Assembly: GCA_009859145.1 (NCBI GenBank)
Contig: VRVR01000034.1
Span: forward strand, 181,358 to 245,357
Source of the DNA: Andalucia godoyi
Lineage: Eukaryota > Discoba > Jakobea > Jakobida > Andaluciidae
Length of the DNA stretch: 64,000 nucleotides
Reading direction: 5' to 3'
In this document: piece after piece, positions 37,310-46,562 of the stretch
Layout of the letters: every line of letters starts with the position of its first letter
Position numbering within the stretch: position 1 is the first letter of the stretch
The notes under the pieces: generated by a model
Told to the model about the DNA's origin: nothing
The model's input: the letters and a program-made list of their open reading frames with translations, nothing else
Database searches by the model: none
Program-made: the position numbers and the translations under genes

Positions 37310-40300
37310 CTACGACGACGACGACGACGACGACGACGATTGTTTGGCATTGTCGTAGAGCCGCTTCACGTCCTTCATTCTGGAGACTATAAGGCGATAT
37401 GCATCATTTCGATTGACAAATCCGTGCAACTTGTACGGACGACCGTCCTGTTTGGTTATGATGTCCAGACCAGAAGGAGCAAAGAGCTTGCGAACCGGAT
37501 CCACGCGTGCAATGTCCGCAATGGACATGGCGATCATGACATCTGGACGCCCTGGACGAACAGATGAGTCGAAGCACACATAGGATGTAGTGATGTACAT
37601 GAACCCTCCGTGGATCCCTCGCATGCAATAAAACTCGCCGAGAACCATTTCGCTCGAAGGAATGGAAAACGACTTGATAACGTTCGCTCGGATGTTCTCC
37701 TCGCGCTTTCGCAAAGCCTCCTCGGAAGGACGCGATGTCTCCATGTCGATGCCAAGCAACCGAGCCTGCGTGACCACGGCGGCAAACGCATCATTCCGCC
37801 TCTTGAACCCGCGAAGAGCAAACTTGGAGCCGTCATAGCGGGTAAACTCGATGGACAATCGCATGAACTTGCTCTTTGTCAGCTGTTTGATGTTTTCAAA
37901 TTTTTCGGTAAACGCATGGCTCTTCAGAAACAGCGGATCAAAGATGATGCAGTTTGTGCACACGTACAGCATGCCTTTGAGGTACATGCTTGAAAAGCAG
38001 TGGTATTCCACCTTGACTTCTTCTTCCATTGGAATGCAAAGCCGTCGGAAGAGTTCCAAGTGCCGCGAGTCACGCTTGTCATTGTCGAGCAGATCTCCTT
38101 GGAAAACTGCACCGGCCTCGGCCGCAATCAACTTCAACGTTCGATAGCACTCTCCACGCTGATTGAACGACGAGAACTTTAGATCCTTCTTGTCACGATC
38201 CGTGATCACAAGCCCTTTTCCAGCGATCCCAGCCTCGTCTTTGCGCTTGACGACGGACCGAATATGAGAATGAGGAAGCACAACTTTTGACGCACTGTTT
38301 GAAAACAAGATCGAATCAAAGCACAAATGCTTTGAAAACAGGAAGAGGAACCCTTGATCTCCATCGCGGACACACGAAAACTGCGCAAAGAACTTTTCAT
38401 CGGCAGAAATGTCAAACACTTCCCTTGCGCGCGTCAGAGAACTTGCGCCACCGACGGCGTCACGAAGGACGGATTCATCACGTACTTCGTGGGCTTCGGC
38501 AAGAATCTCATCTATTCCCTTCGTTGCCATTGTCTCGTCAAAGAACAAACAATCTCCTTCTGGAGTCTTGTTCCATGGAATCTTTGCGACGGCTGCACTC
38601 ACCATGAACCGCTTGAATGCGTTTTCCTGGTTCATGAATCCCGTTGCAAGAATTTGACGACCGTCAAGCAGCGTAAACTCGATTGCACGCAATAAACACT
38701 TCTTGATCGACTTGACCTGCGAAAAATGGATGGTGTATTGCTTGCCAACCAGCGGAATGTGCGAAGCGAAAACAAAACAGGTGGAAAAAATGTAAAGAAC
38801 GGACGGAATGGCCAGCCGAATGGTGCAAGCAAAAGAATCCACCAGTCTTTCAGCGTCTGGATTCAACTGGTACTTCACGGCCATCTTGTAGCTGCGATCT
38901 GGTGAAATGTGCTTGCATGCCTTCTGTTCTTGATCAAGATCATTTCCAATCTTCTTTGAAATCGCAATAATGTCGTTGAATGCGCTTTGGCGTGCGCTGG
39001 ACGACGAGAAGCCGATAAACTGATACCGAGTCACAGAATCCTGCATAACAATCTCCAACCCTCGTTCTCCAAGATCAATGTCCTGAATTTCCGAGATTGG
39101 AATCAAGAACCTATCTTCACTGCGACGATACGACTTCCAGCAGATATGGCGGTTCGTGACGTAGATCTTCCCACGGTCTCGGTCGGCATTCTGGCACAAG
39201 TACGATGACGTGACTTGTTCGGCCTTTCCAAGCTTGAATATGCTCTGCACCTTGAGATCACTCTCCTGTGTCGCACCCTGAACAAAGGCACTTGCCTCGT
39301 GGTCAAACGACTTTCGAACGTCAAAAATGTTGATAATAACAGCTGCCAAATGCTGTGAATCTTCATCTACCTTGTCATGCAGCCGATAAAAGATGTCCAG
39401 CAAGGACTTTGTCGGGGTCCCAGCATACAAAAGACACTGATGAACCGAACGAGTGCACTCATCCACAAGACTCTGCTTGATGCGAACGCCATCCACGTAG
39501 AAGAAGTCAACAACGAGGGGAATCGTTTCCGTAAAGATTCTCGCGTGTTTGGGACTCGGATTTTTCAGACGTTGGTCTGGATCGTCAGCTGCAAAAAGGT
39601 CCTCAATCATGTTCATGACCATGCCCAGCATGAGGCGAATAAACTTGCAAAACACATCTTCGTACAAAACATCAGAATACAAGTTGAACACGCGCTCAAG
39701 TGTCTGGAACAGATACTCACAGCGATCCTCCGCGGGCGTTGACGAGTCAGGCTTGTCGGCAATCTTGAGCAAACTTTCACGGATGGGCTCCTTCAGACGA
39801 TCGGACAGAAACATGACTGCTTTGTCTACAAGCTGCTTGCCTTGTCGAATGAATCGCGAAAAAATGACCAATGGGTGTTGCTGCGAAAGAGAAACCGTCG
39901 CATTCGGTGAGTCTTCAATTTCAATCTCAACATTGAGCTCGTCGTCGGACAAGAATCGGTCTCGCATATCCTCCATTAAACGGACACAGTGGAACATCGA
40001 GTTCACCTGCACCAGAATTCGTATCTCAGATTCAGTCTCCTGTCCTTCCCCAATTTCCTGCTCCTGCAAGGCATCGGAGGAATCGGCTTGCTTCTTTTCC
40101 TTCGGAGAAACCGCAGAGAAATTCTTGTCTCGATTCTTCTCTTCAGACACGACACTCTTTGGGGTTTCTTCCCCACTCTCATTTCGTGAAAGCTTATCCC
40201 GAAGTGCGAAAAACAGCGTTGGAAGATGGAAAAACCCTTCATCCTTGTCCTCGGCAGTGTTGTTGATCATTCGTGTGTACACGAGAGAGATGTACGAAAC

Positions 40301-42235
40301 GCACGCCTCGCAGATCATGTCGTACGTTCGATTCTTGAACTCATTCAGCGACGCCGATCGGATGACTGTGATTACCGTTTCGCAGAGTTTGGCAGTGTCC
40401 ACAACAGACGATGAATGCTTTGCCTCTTCACCCATCATAACCCACTTGTCGACCATAAATGCATTCATGATCCACTGTTTGAAATTCGACCGGGTTTCCG
40501 TGATCCACATTTCAAAGTGGGGCCTCAAAAGCTCTGTCAGCGAAAAGTCGAATGTAAACTCAGCAGGCATGTTGGCTTTCCAGAACGTGTGAAACCTTGC
40601 GTATTCCTGCGACATCTGAAACATTGCAGGATCAAACTTGCCTTTTAGCAGGTCTCGGCGCTGTAGGAACGAGCTGAGATCCGACGTGACAAGGGGATAG
40701 ATCGTTTCTGCCACAATATGCAGGTAGTTCAGATCCGCTGGAAACACTTCGATTGCGTAGATGCTCAGATCTGCTTCCAAAGAAGTGAACAGCACCCGTA
40801 GAAGTTTCGTAAATGCGATTGCGCCTTCATTGGCCACATTGGCTTCTTCCTTGATTCCCGAGTAGTGATTGCGTATTGCAGTTCGGACGTGCTCGACGAT
40901 GCAATCGAGGAAATGCGGCGAAGTCGTGTCCATGAACATCAGCGATGCATAGACCGCCAGATAATGGACAAACGCACGAACCGGATACGATTTAAAATTT
41001 GAAATTGCTGTTTCCATGCGCTGCAACAGCACATCTACACACGATTCAAACGTTTCCGAATCCTGAATCAGCACGATCTCCTTTCTGGAAGCACCGACAC
41101 ATGTATCGCGAGCTTTCAGAAGCAATCTGTGCAGCTCTGCAGGGAACTTGGTGCACAACGAAGCCTTTGCAGAGAACCCTGCAAACCAGCATAGGTCAAA
41201 ATGCGAGAGTGGAACCATGTAGCGCAAGCACATATCCTCCAGCAACCATTGCATGTCATCCGAAACCAGCAACCCTTCAGGCAGCTCGTCGTCGTCGTCG
41301 TCGGCATTATCATCAGCAGCATTGTCGTCGTCGCTGCTGTTTTCCAGGTTTCCGGAGCCAGCGTCGAGCATCCGACCGACAAGTGAGCGAATCCATACGT
41401 ATGCATCTCGGGGACTTTGGATGAGATACGGAGACACATCCAAGTTCTTTTTTTTTGTCTTGGAGTCGACGGAGGCCAGCAAGGCATAATCACGGTATTT
41501 GAACTGGACTTCAATGATGAATTTTCCATCGTCAAAGCACCCTTTTGAAGAGCCCCACATGGACGAAGATGAAACATAGTTGCGAACTGGGATTTCAATG
41601 GAGTGGATCGACGTGATTTTCTGCCCAAAGACGGACTTCCGCTTATCGACAATCGAAAGAACAAATACCGCGTCCATCGACTGAACACGAAACGTGTAAT
41701 CCGGAAGATCCGAATAGGAATGCGGCTCTTTGATCTTTGTCTCTTCTTCGTCGATTCCATCATTGTTCTTCATTGCGATCATCAACCGCAGATGCGAGCG
41801 CGAAAGCTTCAAGATTGACTCGTCGATCATTGTGAATCGCACTGTGAAGCTCCCCGTGCAAAGCGGGGCCGCGAGCGCAGAATAGTCCTGCATCCGATAC
41901 TCGAGTTCTTGGTTCCGATCCGAGAGCCATCGATCGTAGTCTCCAACCGTCTGCGAGACCAAGTCCGCGGTTGGGTAGACTGCTTGCTCGAGATAGTGCG
42001 CAGTCGGGGCATACAGCCGGTGTGCGTTGGACACGATTTCCGGAACCAGCCTTTCAACCAAGTCGTGCTTCAGACCAAGTGATTTGCATATCTGCTGCAA
42101 AAACCGTGCAACGTCATGGTCCGTGTCATTCGGATCCTTCACCGAGTCAAACTGGCACGGATACAGCGCCGAGCATATCAATGCCCGAACCGCACTATTC
42201 AGCGGCTCTGCAATCTCCTCCATTACTGCTACCAC
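37310..42235 (-). CDS. Munc13-like (C2-MUN) protein with five GRAM repeats
   Basis: Intronless 1641-residue protein. Residues about 130-260 look like a C2 domain (FTVRFTMIDES, RVQSMDAVFVLSIVD, KFIIEVQFKYRDYA). The MUN region follows: MHD1 near 565-605 (LLRPHFEMWITETRSNFKQW, DKWVMM) and MHD2-like sequence near 900-960 (IPLVVDFFYVDGVRIKQSL). MUN domains act on SNAREs in vesicle priming or tethering. From about 1000 to the end come five consecutive GRAM domains, membrane-lipid/PH-like folds, each recognisable by strands such as GKIYVTNRHICWKSY, GFLFLFSKHLCFDS, GMLYVCTNCIIFDP and GFMYITTSYVCFDS. The tail is a serine run encoded by a CGA/TCG microsatellite. Inference: a lipid-guided vesicle tether. 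ATG 42223 is an alternative start. Confidence 0.9.
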   Translation of the reverse strand: MVAVMEEIAEPLNSAVRALICSALYPCQFDSVKDPNDTDHDVARFLQQICKSLGLKHDLVERLVPEIVSNAHRLYAPTAHYLEQAVYPTADLVSQTVGDYDRWLSDRNQELEYRMQDYSALAAPLCTGSFTVRFTMIDESILKLSRSHLRLMIAMKNNDGIDEEETKIKEPHSYSDLPDYTFRVQSMDAVFVLSIVDKRKSVFGQKITSIHSIEIPVRNYVSSSSMWGSSKGCFDDGKFIIEVQFKYRDYALLASVDSKTKKKNLDVSPYLIQSPRDAYVWIRSLVGRMLDAGSGNLENSSDDDNAADDNADDDDDELPEGLLVSDDMQWLLEDMCLRYMVPLSHFDLCWFAGFSAKASLCTKFPAELHRLLLKARDTCVGASRKEIVLIQDSETFESCVDVLLQRMETAISNFKSYPVRAFVHYLAVYASLMFMDTTSPHFLDCIVEHVRTAIRNHYSGIKEEANVANEGAIAFTKLLRVLFTSLEADLSIYAIEVFPADLNYLHIVAETIYPLVTSDLSSFLQRRDLLKGKFDPAMFQMSQEYARFHTFWKANMPAEFTFDFSLTELLRPHFEMWITETRSNFKQWIMNAFMVDKWVMMGEEAKHSSSVVDTAKLCETVITVIRSASLNEFKNRTYDMICEACVSYISLVYTRMINNTAEDKDEGFFHLPTLFFALRDKLSRNESGEETPKSVVSEEKNRDKNFSAVSPKEKKQADSSDALQEQEIGEGQETESEIRILVQVNSMFHCVRLMEDMRDRFLSDDELNVEIEIEDSPNATVSLSQQHPLVIFSRFIRQGKQLVDKAVMFLSDRLKEPIRESLLKIADKPDSSTPAEDRCEYLFQTLERVFNLYSDVLYEDVFCKFIRLMLGMVMNMIEDLFAADDPDQRLKNPSPKHARIFTETIPLVVDFFYVDGVRIKQSLVDECTRSVHQCLLYAGTPTKSLLDIFYRLHDKVDEDSQHLAAVIINIFDVRKSFDHEASAFVQGATQESDLKVQSIFKLGKAEQVTSSYLCQNADRDRGKIYVTNRHICWKSYRRSEDRFLIPISEIQDIDLGERGLEIVMQDSVTRYQFIGFSSSSARQSAFNDIIAISKKIGNDLDQEQKACKHISPDRSYKMAVKYQLNPDAERLVDSFACTIRLAIPSVLYIFSTCFVFASHIPLVGKQYTIHFSQVKSIKKCLLRAIEFTLLDGRQILATGFMNQENAFKRFMVSAAVAKIPWNKTPEGDCLFFDETMATKGIDEILAEAHEVRDESVLRDAVGGASSLTRAREVFDISADEKFFAQFSCVRDGDQGFLFLFSKHLCFDSILFSNSASKVVLPHSHIRSVVKRKDEAGIAGKGLVITDRDKKDLKFSSFNQRGECYRTLKLIAAEAGAVFQGDLLDNDKRDSRHLELFRRLCIPMEEEVKVEYHCFSSMYLKGMLYVCTNCIIFDPLFLKSHAFTEKFENIKQLTKSKFMRLSIEFTRYDGSKFALRGFKRRNDAFAAVVTQARLLGIDMETSRPSEEALRKREENIRANVIKSFSIPSSEMVLGEFYCMRGIHGGFMYITTSYVCFDSSVRPGRPDVMIAMSIADIARVDPVRKLFAPSGLDIITKQDGRPYKLHGFVNRNDAYRLIVSRMKDVKRLYDNAKQSSSSSSSSS

Positions 42236-42509
42236 CAGTACGACGACGAGTTCTCCTACTCCTATGCCTCCTACTACTACTAGGACTGCCGCTCCAAGAA
42301 ATGTTTGTCAGCTCGATAAATTACGACTAATAAACAAGTAGAAAGCCACAAGCAAAAAGCAAATCCAAACGCGGCGGAATTCCTTCAAGCCTGACTGTGC
42401 GCAACGTAATTCAGTTTGCCGCAGATCTCAACTACAGCAGAAGAGTGCGAGTATTTTAGGTGTATCTCTCCAGCCCAAACGTCTGGTGGATGGCTGTGAA
42501 TATCATCGG

Positions 42510-42705
42510 ATAGCATGGCTGAAGATGTTCAGGTCGACGCCCAATGAGACACTGTCGGGTGTTGACAACCAATTCCTTGTGATTGATGATGGGCGCTGAT
42601 GCGGATTGTAAAAGTCACTTTATGCCCCAAAAAAAAAGAAACCTGTCTGAGGCGCAGCATGCGAAACAAAGGTTTGGGAGAGGTTTTGGGTTGGAGGGTA
42701 ATACC
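42510..42705 (+). repeat. Dispersed repeat, copy A
   Basis: It shares three ordered blocks with 54131-54300: GGATAGCATGGCT, GGTCGACGCCCAATGAGAC followed by (A/G)CTGTCG, and GAGGCGCAG(C/T)ATGCGA(A/G)ACAAA ending in GGGTTGG. In both copies the same frame reads RSTPNETLS and then EAQ(H/Y)A(K/R)Q. In this copy about 90 bp extra separates the second and third blocks. The rest of the 42236-42824 gap is the upstream region of the GRAM gene, an A-run at 42629 and a (CA) repeat near 42777-42797. Confidence 0.6.
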
Positions 42706-42824
42706 TATCATTATTTTTATCATTTTTTTAAATCGTTTTTTCCAATCGAGGATCTCCAGGGGTTTTTTTGTACAGCACACACACACACACACACACAGAA
42801 GGACGGGAGGGCGCGTGGAGACGA

Positions 42825-43274
42825 CTACGTAGGCGCGAGCGTGAGGCCGTGCTGTCCAAGCTCTGCGACGAACTCTTGGTGCTCCGCTTGATACAATGCC
42901 TGCAATTTAAGTCCTAATGCAGCAACCGAACCCCGAAAATGAGCATTAGTACCGGTCATCAGAGCAAGCAACGAGGGATACAGTGAAGAAAAGAAGAGAA
43001 AAGAGAAAAGAGAAAAGAGAAGAGCAGAAGGGCAGAAGGGCAGAAGATGGGGAGCGGGAAGCATACGGCGAAGGTGCTGGGAAGCTGCTTTTTCCATGCT
43101 GTGTTTTTGATGCAGTTGAGCTGCGACGACTTTGGCGGTTCGTGGATCGGCGCCGCGTTGGACTGCTGCGCCCTTTGCATTCCACGATGCCACAGACTCG
43201 ACTTGCGAATTGTCCTTTACAATACTTTGATATGTCGTTACCCGTGACTCCTCCTGCAAACCATCACCCAACAT
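42825..43274 (-). CDS. CFAP141: CFAP141-like ciliary microtubule inner protein (spliced)
   Basis: Exons 43274-43067 and 42913-42825 join across a 153-bp intron (42914-43066; GTATGC donor, TACTAAT branch site, ATTAG acceptor). The intron is a multiple of three and open, so unspliced reading gives a longer protein with an odd Leu/Phe/Ser-rich insert. The spliced product has 98 residues, close to the roughly 100 of CFAP141. Its C-terminal helix LKLQALYQAEHQEFVAELGQ followed by HGL matches the hallmark of CFAP141 and related doublet-microtubule inner proteins (leucine-rich start, E-x5-7-EL-x3-GL). Inference: it lies inside axonemal doublets. Its neighbour at 43755 is also a ciliary-type gene, divergent across about 480 bp. 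Other small proteins with the same C-terminal motif remain possible. Confidence 0.7.
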   Translation of the reverse strand: MLGDGLQEESRVTTYQSIVKDNSQVESVASWNAKGAAVQRGADPRTAKVVAAQLHQKHSMEKAASQHLRRMLPAPHLLPFCPSALLFSLFSFLFFSSLYPSLLALMTGTNAHFRGSVAALGLKLQALYQAEHQEFVAELGQHGLTLAPT

Positions 43275-43754
43275 CAGCCATCATCAGTTTATCATCCGTC
43301 ACGATCGGTGATGGAAAACATGGAATGATAAAAAACCACATACACGCATACGTTGCTTTAGTGCAATCGGAATATTCTTATCAAAGCTCATCTTCTCGAT
43401 TCGTAGACTCAGAAATCTGTAGCAAAACCTTCCGCAACGCGACTCGGCACAAATATAAACAATCTACAAGGAACTAATACAGACTTTTTTTAAACCTTTG
43501 AAAAAAAATCTCGAGGAGAAAACGCTCTCCTTTTTGGTTTACAATAGGAGCAAACGGCTTCTTTTCTTAATCGGGCATTCGGTTTGGCCAGTCGGATTCT
43601 TATGTACAACGATTTTTTAGATGTTAACTTTGCTAATAAATTGTTATAATTACTATTTTCTGTTGATTGATTTTTATTTTTTATTTTTTGGCTTGTTTTG
43701 GTTTTTGAATTATTATATTAAGGACAGAGTTTGTAGAGGGAAGAAGAAGAAAGG
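43275..43754. promoter_or_regulatory. Shared divergent promoter of two ciliary-type genes
   Basis: The 480 bp lie between the starts of the CFAP141-like (minus) and CIMIP2-like (plus) genes. The right 150 bp are very T/A-rich. If both genes are ciliary, this bidirectional spacer is a good place to look for a shared ciliogenesis element; I could not see an RFX-type X-box by eye. Confidence 0.4.
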
Positions 43755-44759
43755 ATGCAGGCGATTGGGGGTTATACGGGGTTTCGTCCTGCTGGAGTGG
43801 TTCGTCCAGTGGATGTGAAGCAAGGTCCAGCGACACGCAGTTCGGTAGGTGAGAGAGCGACGGGTGTGCAGAGCGTATATGCACAGCCCGCACTTGCTGC
43901 GTCTACGCGGAGCCTTGCGAGTCCGTCGTTGGGAAACCAGCAGTTCCAAGGGTTCCAAGAAGGAGTGTTTTCGAAGCCGGTTTCGACGTATGCGTCTACT
44001 ACGGCTGCAGCATTGGCGGTCTCTGCGTATGCGCCGCGTTCGTTCCGTCGTGAAAAGGCATTTGCGAACGCATCTGCGTCTGCGATTGCCGAGAATCGAT
44101 CGAACAGCGCATCGCATTTTCAGAGTACGTACTCGCAGCAGGCTTCCGAAGAGGTGTTTCACAAGCATTCGGATGCGATTCGTGAGAAAACACCGCCGAA
44201 AACTCGTAGGAACCAAGGGTTTGCAAAAGAACAGGCAACCCTTCGAAGCACCCTCGATGTGGATTTGAGCAAAGGAGTAATCACAAAATCGAGTTCGCAG
44301 CTCTCCTATGGATCCGTCGAGTCTCGAATGCCGTCGCAGCCTCGCGATCTCACCACGAAGGGAGCTTCGGCTGACTTGTTAGTCGGTACTGCAAAGCTCG
44401 TGGGCCACGTTCCCGGTTACACTGGACATATTCCAGCTGCGCAGATCAACCAACCGAACTTTAGCATCCATGACGAGGCTCGGATCCACACAAAGGACTC
44501 GCTGCAGCTTACCATGAAGTTCGGGCTTCCTGGCTATACAGGAACCGTCCGCAACCGAGATCGCCAGGAAACCACTGGAAGCACTTTGAGTGCTGGAATG
44601 GCAACAGGAATCGTGGCGCCTCCTGGATTCGATAATCATGTTAACAAGGAGCACCATCGCCAGGCAGGTGTTACCCAGTTCTTCAATGGTGGAAACACAA
44701 CTGATGCAGAGACGTTTTATGGAAGATTCAGACCCTTTGAAGGCAGAATGGTAATCTAA
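43755..44759 (+). CDS. CIMIP2/FAM166-like ciliary protein
   Basis: Intronless 334-residue basic protein. It carries the short repeated motif of FAM166/CIMIP2 and related ciliary microtubule inner proteins: IGGYTGFRPAG at the N-terminus, GHVPGYTGHIPA near 217-228 and FGLPGYTGTVR near 255. The final part (GVTQFFNGGNTTDAETFYGRF) is also well ordered, while residues 20-200 are Ser/Ala/Gln-rich and probably line the microtubule lattice. Inference from motif and neighbourhood: an axonemal doublet component. The family assignment rests on the PGYTGxxP motif only. Confidence 0.7.
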   Translation: MQAIGGYTGFRPAGVVRPVDVKQGPATRSSVGERATGVQSVYAQPALAASTRSLASPSLGNQQFQGFQEGVFSKPVSTYASTTAAALAVSAYAPRSFRREKAFANASASAIAENRSNSASHFQSTYSQQASEEVFHKHSDAIREKTPPKTRRNQGFAKEQATLRSTLDVDLSKGVITKSSSQLSYGSVESRMPSQPRDLTTKGASADLLVGTAKLVGHVPGYTGHIPAAQINQPNFSIHDEARIHTKDSLQLTMKFGLPGYTGTVRNRDRQETTGSTLSAGMATGIVAPPGFDNHVNKEHHRQAGVTQFFNGGNTTDAETFYGRFRPFEGRMVI

Positions 44760-45189
44760 AAAACATACCGACGTTTGGTGTGTGTTATTGGTTCTTTACA
44801 TATTTTCTCCGCGCTCTGTCCAAGAGTGTCTTTCTTCTGGTTTCTCTCTCTTCATTCTGCTAGTTTTACTTGTTTTATTTTGGCTGTTTGTTTGTTACCG
44901 AGTATATACCAACAGCGTTTCTTTTCTTCTCACTGCGAATTCAGCCCCAACAAGCAGGCGACATTTGCGTCGTCTGAATCATGATGTGACGATCATGATC
45001 ATAAGCAAAAAGTACGAACTGCATAAAAATTTCCGCTGCAAAACCCACAAAACTAACGCTTTCGAAGACACTGGGCATCATTCGCGAGCTGAGTTCTCCA
45101 GTCCGCTGCGCTCGAATGAACCACTGGTCTTTGGCCCGGGGCCCGGGGCCCGGCTTGGCTGACGTTTGTAGATGCATATGCAGCTGCGA

Positions 45190-45717
45190 TCATTCGTCGT
45201 GCCGAACAGGCACCTCAATATTCAGATTTCCGGTAACGCCTACTTTATACACCACTGAACATGCATATCTACGATGCATATTCAATCTTGCATCCTGTTG
45301 CCGGGAAGGGGACAGGCCCCAACACGCCTCACGGCGTTCTTCAGATAAATGCTCCGCGTTCCGCTCCCAGTCTCGATCAATCGGTGAGCTACACGCGGGA
45401 CATGCAAACACTTTGCTTCCGCCTAGGCGTGCATGGATCTCACCGCAGCGCCCGCACGCTTTGGACGTGTACTCCTCCGCCACTTTCTCAGCGTGACACG
45501 CTGTTCCAGCAAGAGTTCTGCAAGAGACGGTCCCTGACGCTTCTGCTTGGGGTTGGCTACCCTGAGTGCTGAGGATTGGAGATCGTGTCTTGGAAGTTCG
45601 CCTCTTGGCAGTGCGCTACGACTCGGCGGTAGGCGTAGTGACGCGTGGTCTCTTAGTAGGTCTGCGGGACCTAGGAGGCCGTGCATCGAGCGGCGTAGGC
45701 GTAGGCGAATGCGTCAT
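45190..45717 (-). pseudogene. Truncated relic of a Fanzor/TnpB-type nuclease
   Basis: One frame from ATG 45717 to the stop at 45190, broken by a TAG at codon 34 (45618-45616). The C-terminal half contains EEYTSKACGRCG, HARLGGSKVFACPACSSP and IDRDWERNA: the TnpB/Fanzor zinc ribbon (two CxxC pairs, with the TSK lead-in and LGGSKVF typical of Fanzor) followed by the DRD of the last RuvC motif. Fanzors are RNA-guided DNA endonucleases of eukaryotic mobile elements. The first 60 residues are a Pro/Arg/Lys-rich disordered N-terminus. The whole nuclease core (REC/WED and RuvC I-II, normally several hundred residues) is missing, so this is an internally deleted, dead copy. No active function is expected. 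Confidence 0.75.
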
Positions 45718-46087
45718 CCCAGCGCACTCATGCCCATATTTGAATTAATAAAGCGGAACCAACGAATGATAGAATAGATGGCTACGCGTAAGCACGAATT
45801 CCTGTGAAACAAACGTGCTAGTGTCTTACTGGACCGCGGGCGGAAAGTTGCAGTGCATCTGCACGTCTTTTTTATTAAATATTAAACCAACATCTCCACA
45901 ACACCTTGACGATTGATTCATCGGGATCGATTATTCATGCAACATTGCAACCGCTCGCCAAACATGAATCATTATAGATCATTGGCTAAGCAGTCACCGA
46001 AGACAGATCCAAGCCCACATGTTGTTTTGCTTCTTTAGTTTGAGGCGAGCACCAACCCTTCAATGTAGATTGGTCTGCATCAAAGGG

Positions 46088-46216
46088 TCATCGCTTCTTC
46101 TTGCTCTTTGCCTCCGACGAGAGGGGATCAACGGGTTTCTTGGTTCTCGATACCTTCGGGCATGGCCAGTTTGGGTTTTCTGGGAAGATCCCTCTTTGGA
46201 GCCATGCGATGCTTTG
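46088..46216 (-). other. Orphan open fragment, possible exon
   Basis: A 42-codon open minus-strand frame just downstream of the kelch gene, without an ATG. The peptide (SIAWLQRGIFPENPNWPCP, ending SSEAKSKKKR) has strong protein character and a nuclear-signal-like basic end. It could be a last exon, or a piece of a dead element from the same gap as the Fanzor relic. I could not find an unambiguous acceptor or a preceding exon. Confidence 0.2.
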
Positions 46217-46562
46217 TCATTGTCTTTGATGAAAGATGCTGCTTGAGGGTTCGATTAAAAATGCATTAAAAAAACAGGAATAATAGAGAGATGAAGAAAA
46301 TGAAGAATGAAGGAATTCTAGACAGATAAACAAACTTCCGGAATGATATTTGTTGGATGTTCAATGTTGATACACACATAACGGTCCCTCGTACCCATGA
46401 GAGCCAATTAGTATTTATGCAGCGTATTGCAGGCGAAACTGAATGAAACAGAAACAGCACTTTTACTCTTTGCAAACATACATACACGTACATACAACAT
46501 TCAATGCACAAAAAAAGTAAATATAATATGGAAGACGGAAAAGAAGCAGCACACATCGCAAA

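Larger units (their letters stand above)
44760..46562. other. 1.8-kb gap holding a mobile-element relic
   Basis: Apart from the Fanzor-like pseudogene at 45190-45717 and the orphan frame at 46088-46216, no gene is supported. A GC-rich tandem motif (GGGCCC repeated three times at seven-base spacing) lies at about 45136-45157. I could not identify terminal inverted repeats or a target-site duplication by eye. Confidence 0.5.

Noticed and set aside
39549..40592. 347-codon plus-strand open frame
   Set aside because: It lies antisense inside the MUN-GRAM gene, Ser/Arg-rich with no motif; a shadow of the real coding strand.
46235..46262. GGGTTCGATT resembling a tRNA T-loop
   Set aside because: No matching acceptor, D or anticodon stems around it. 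I found no tRNA in the window by eye.
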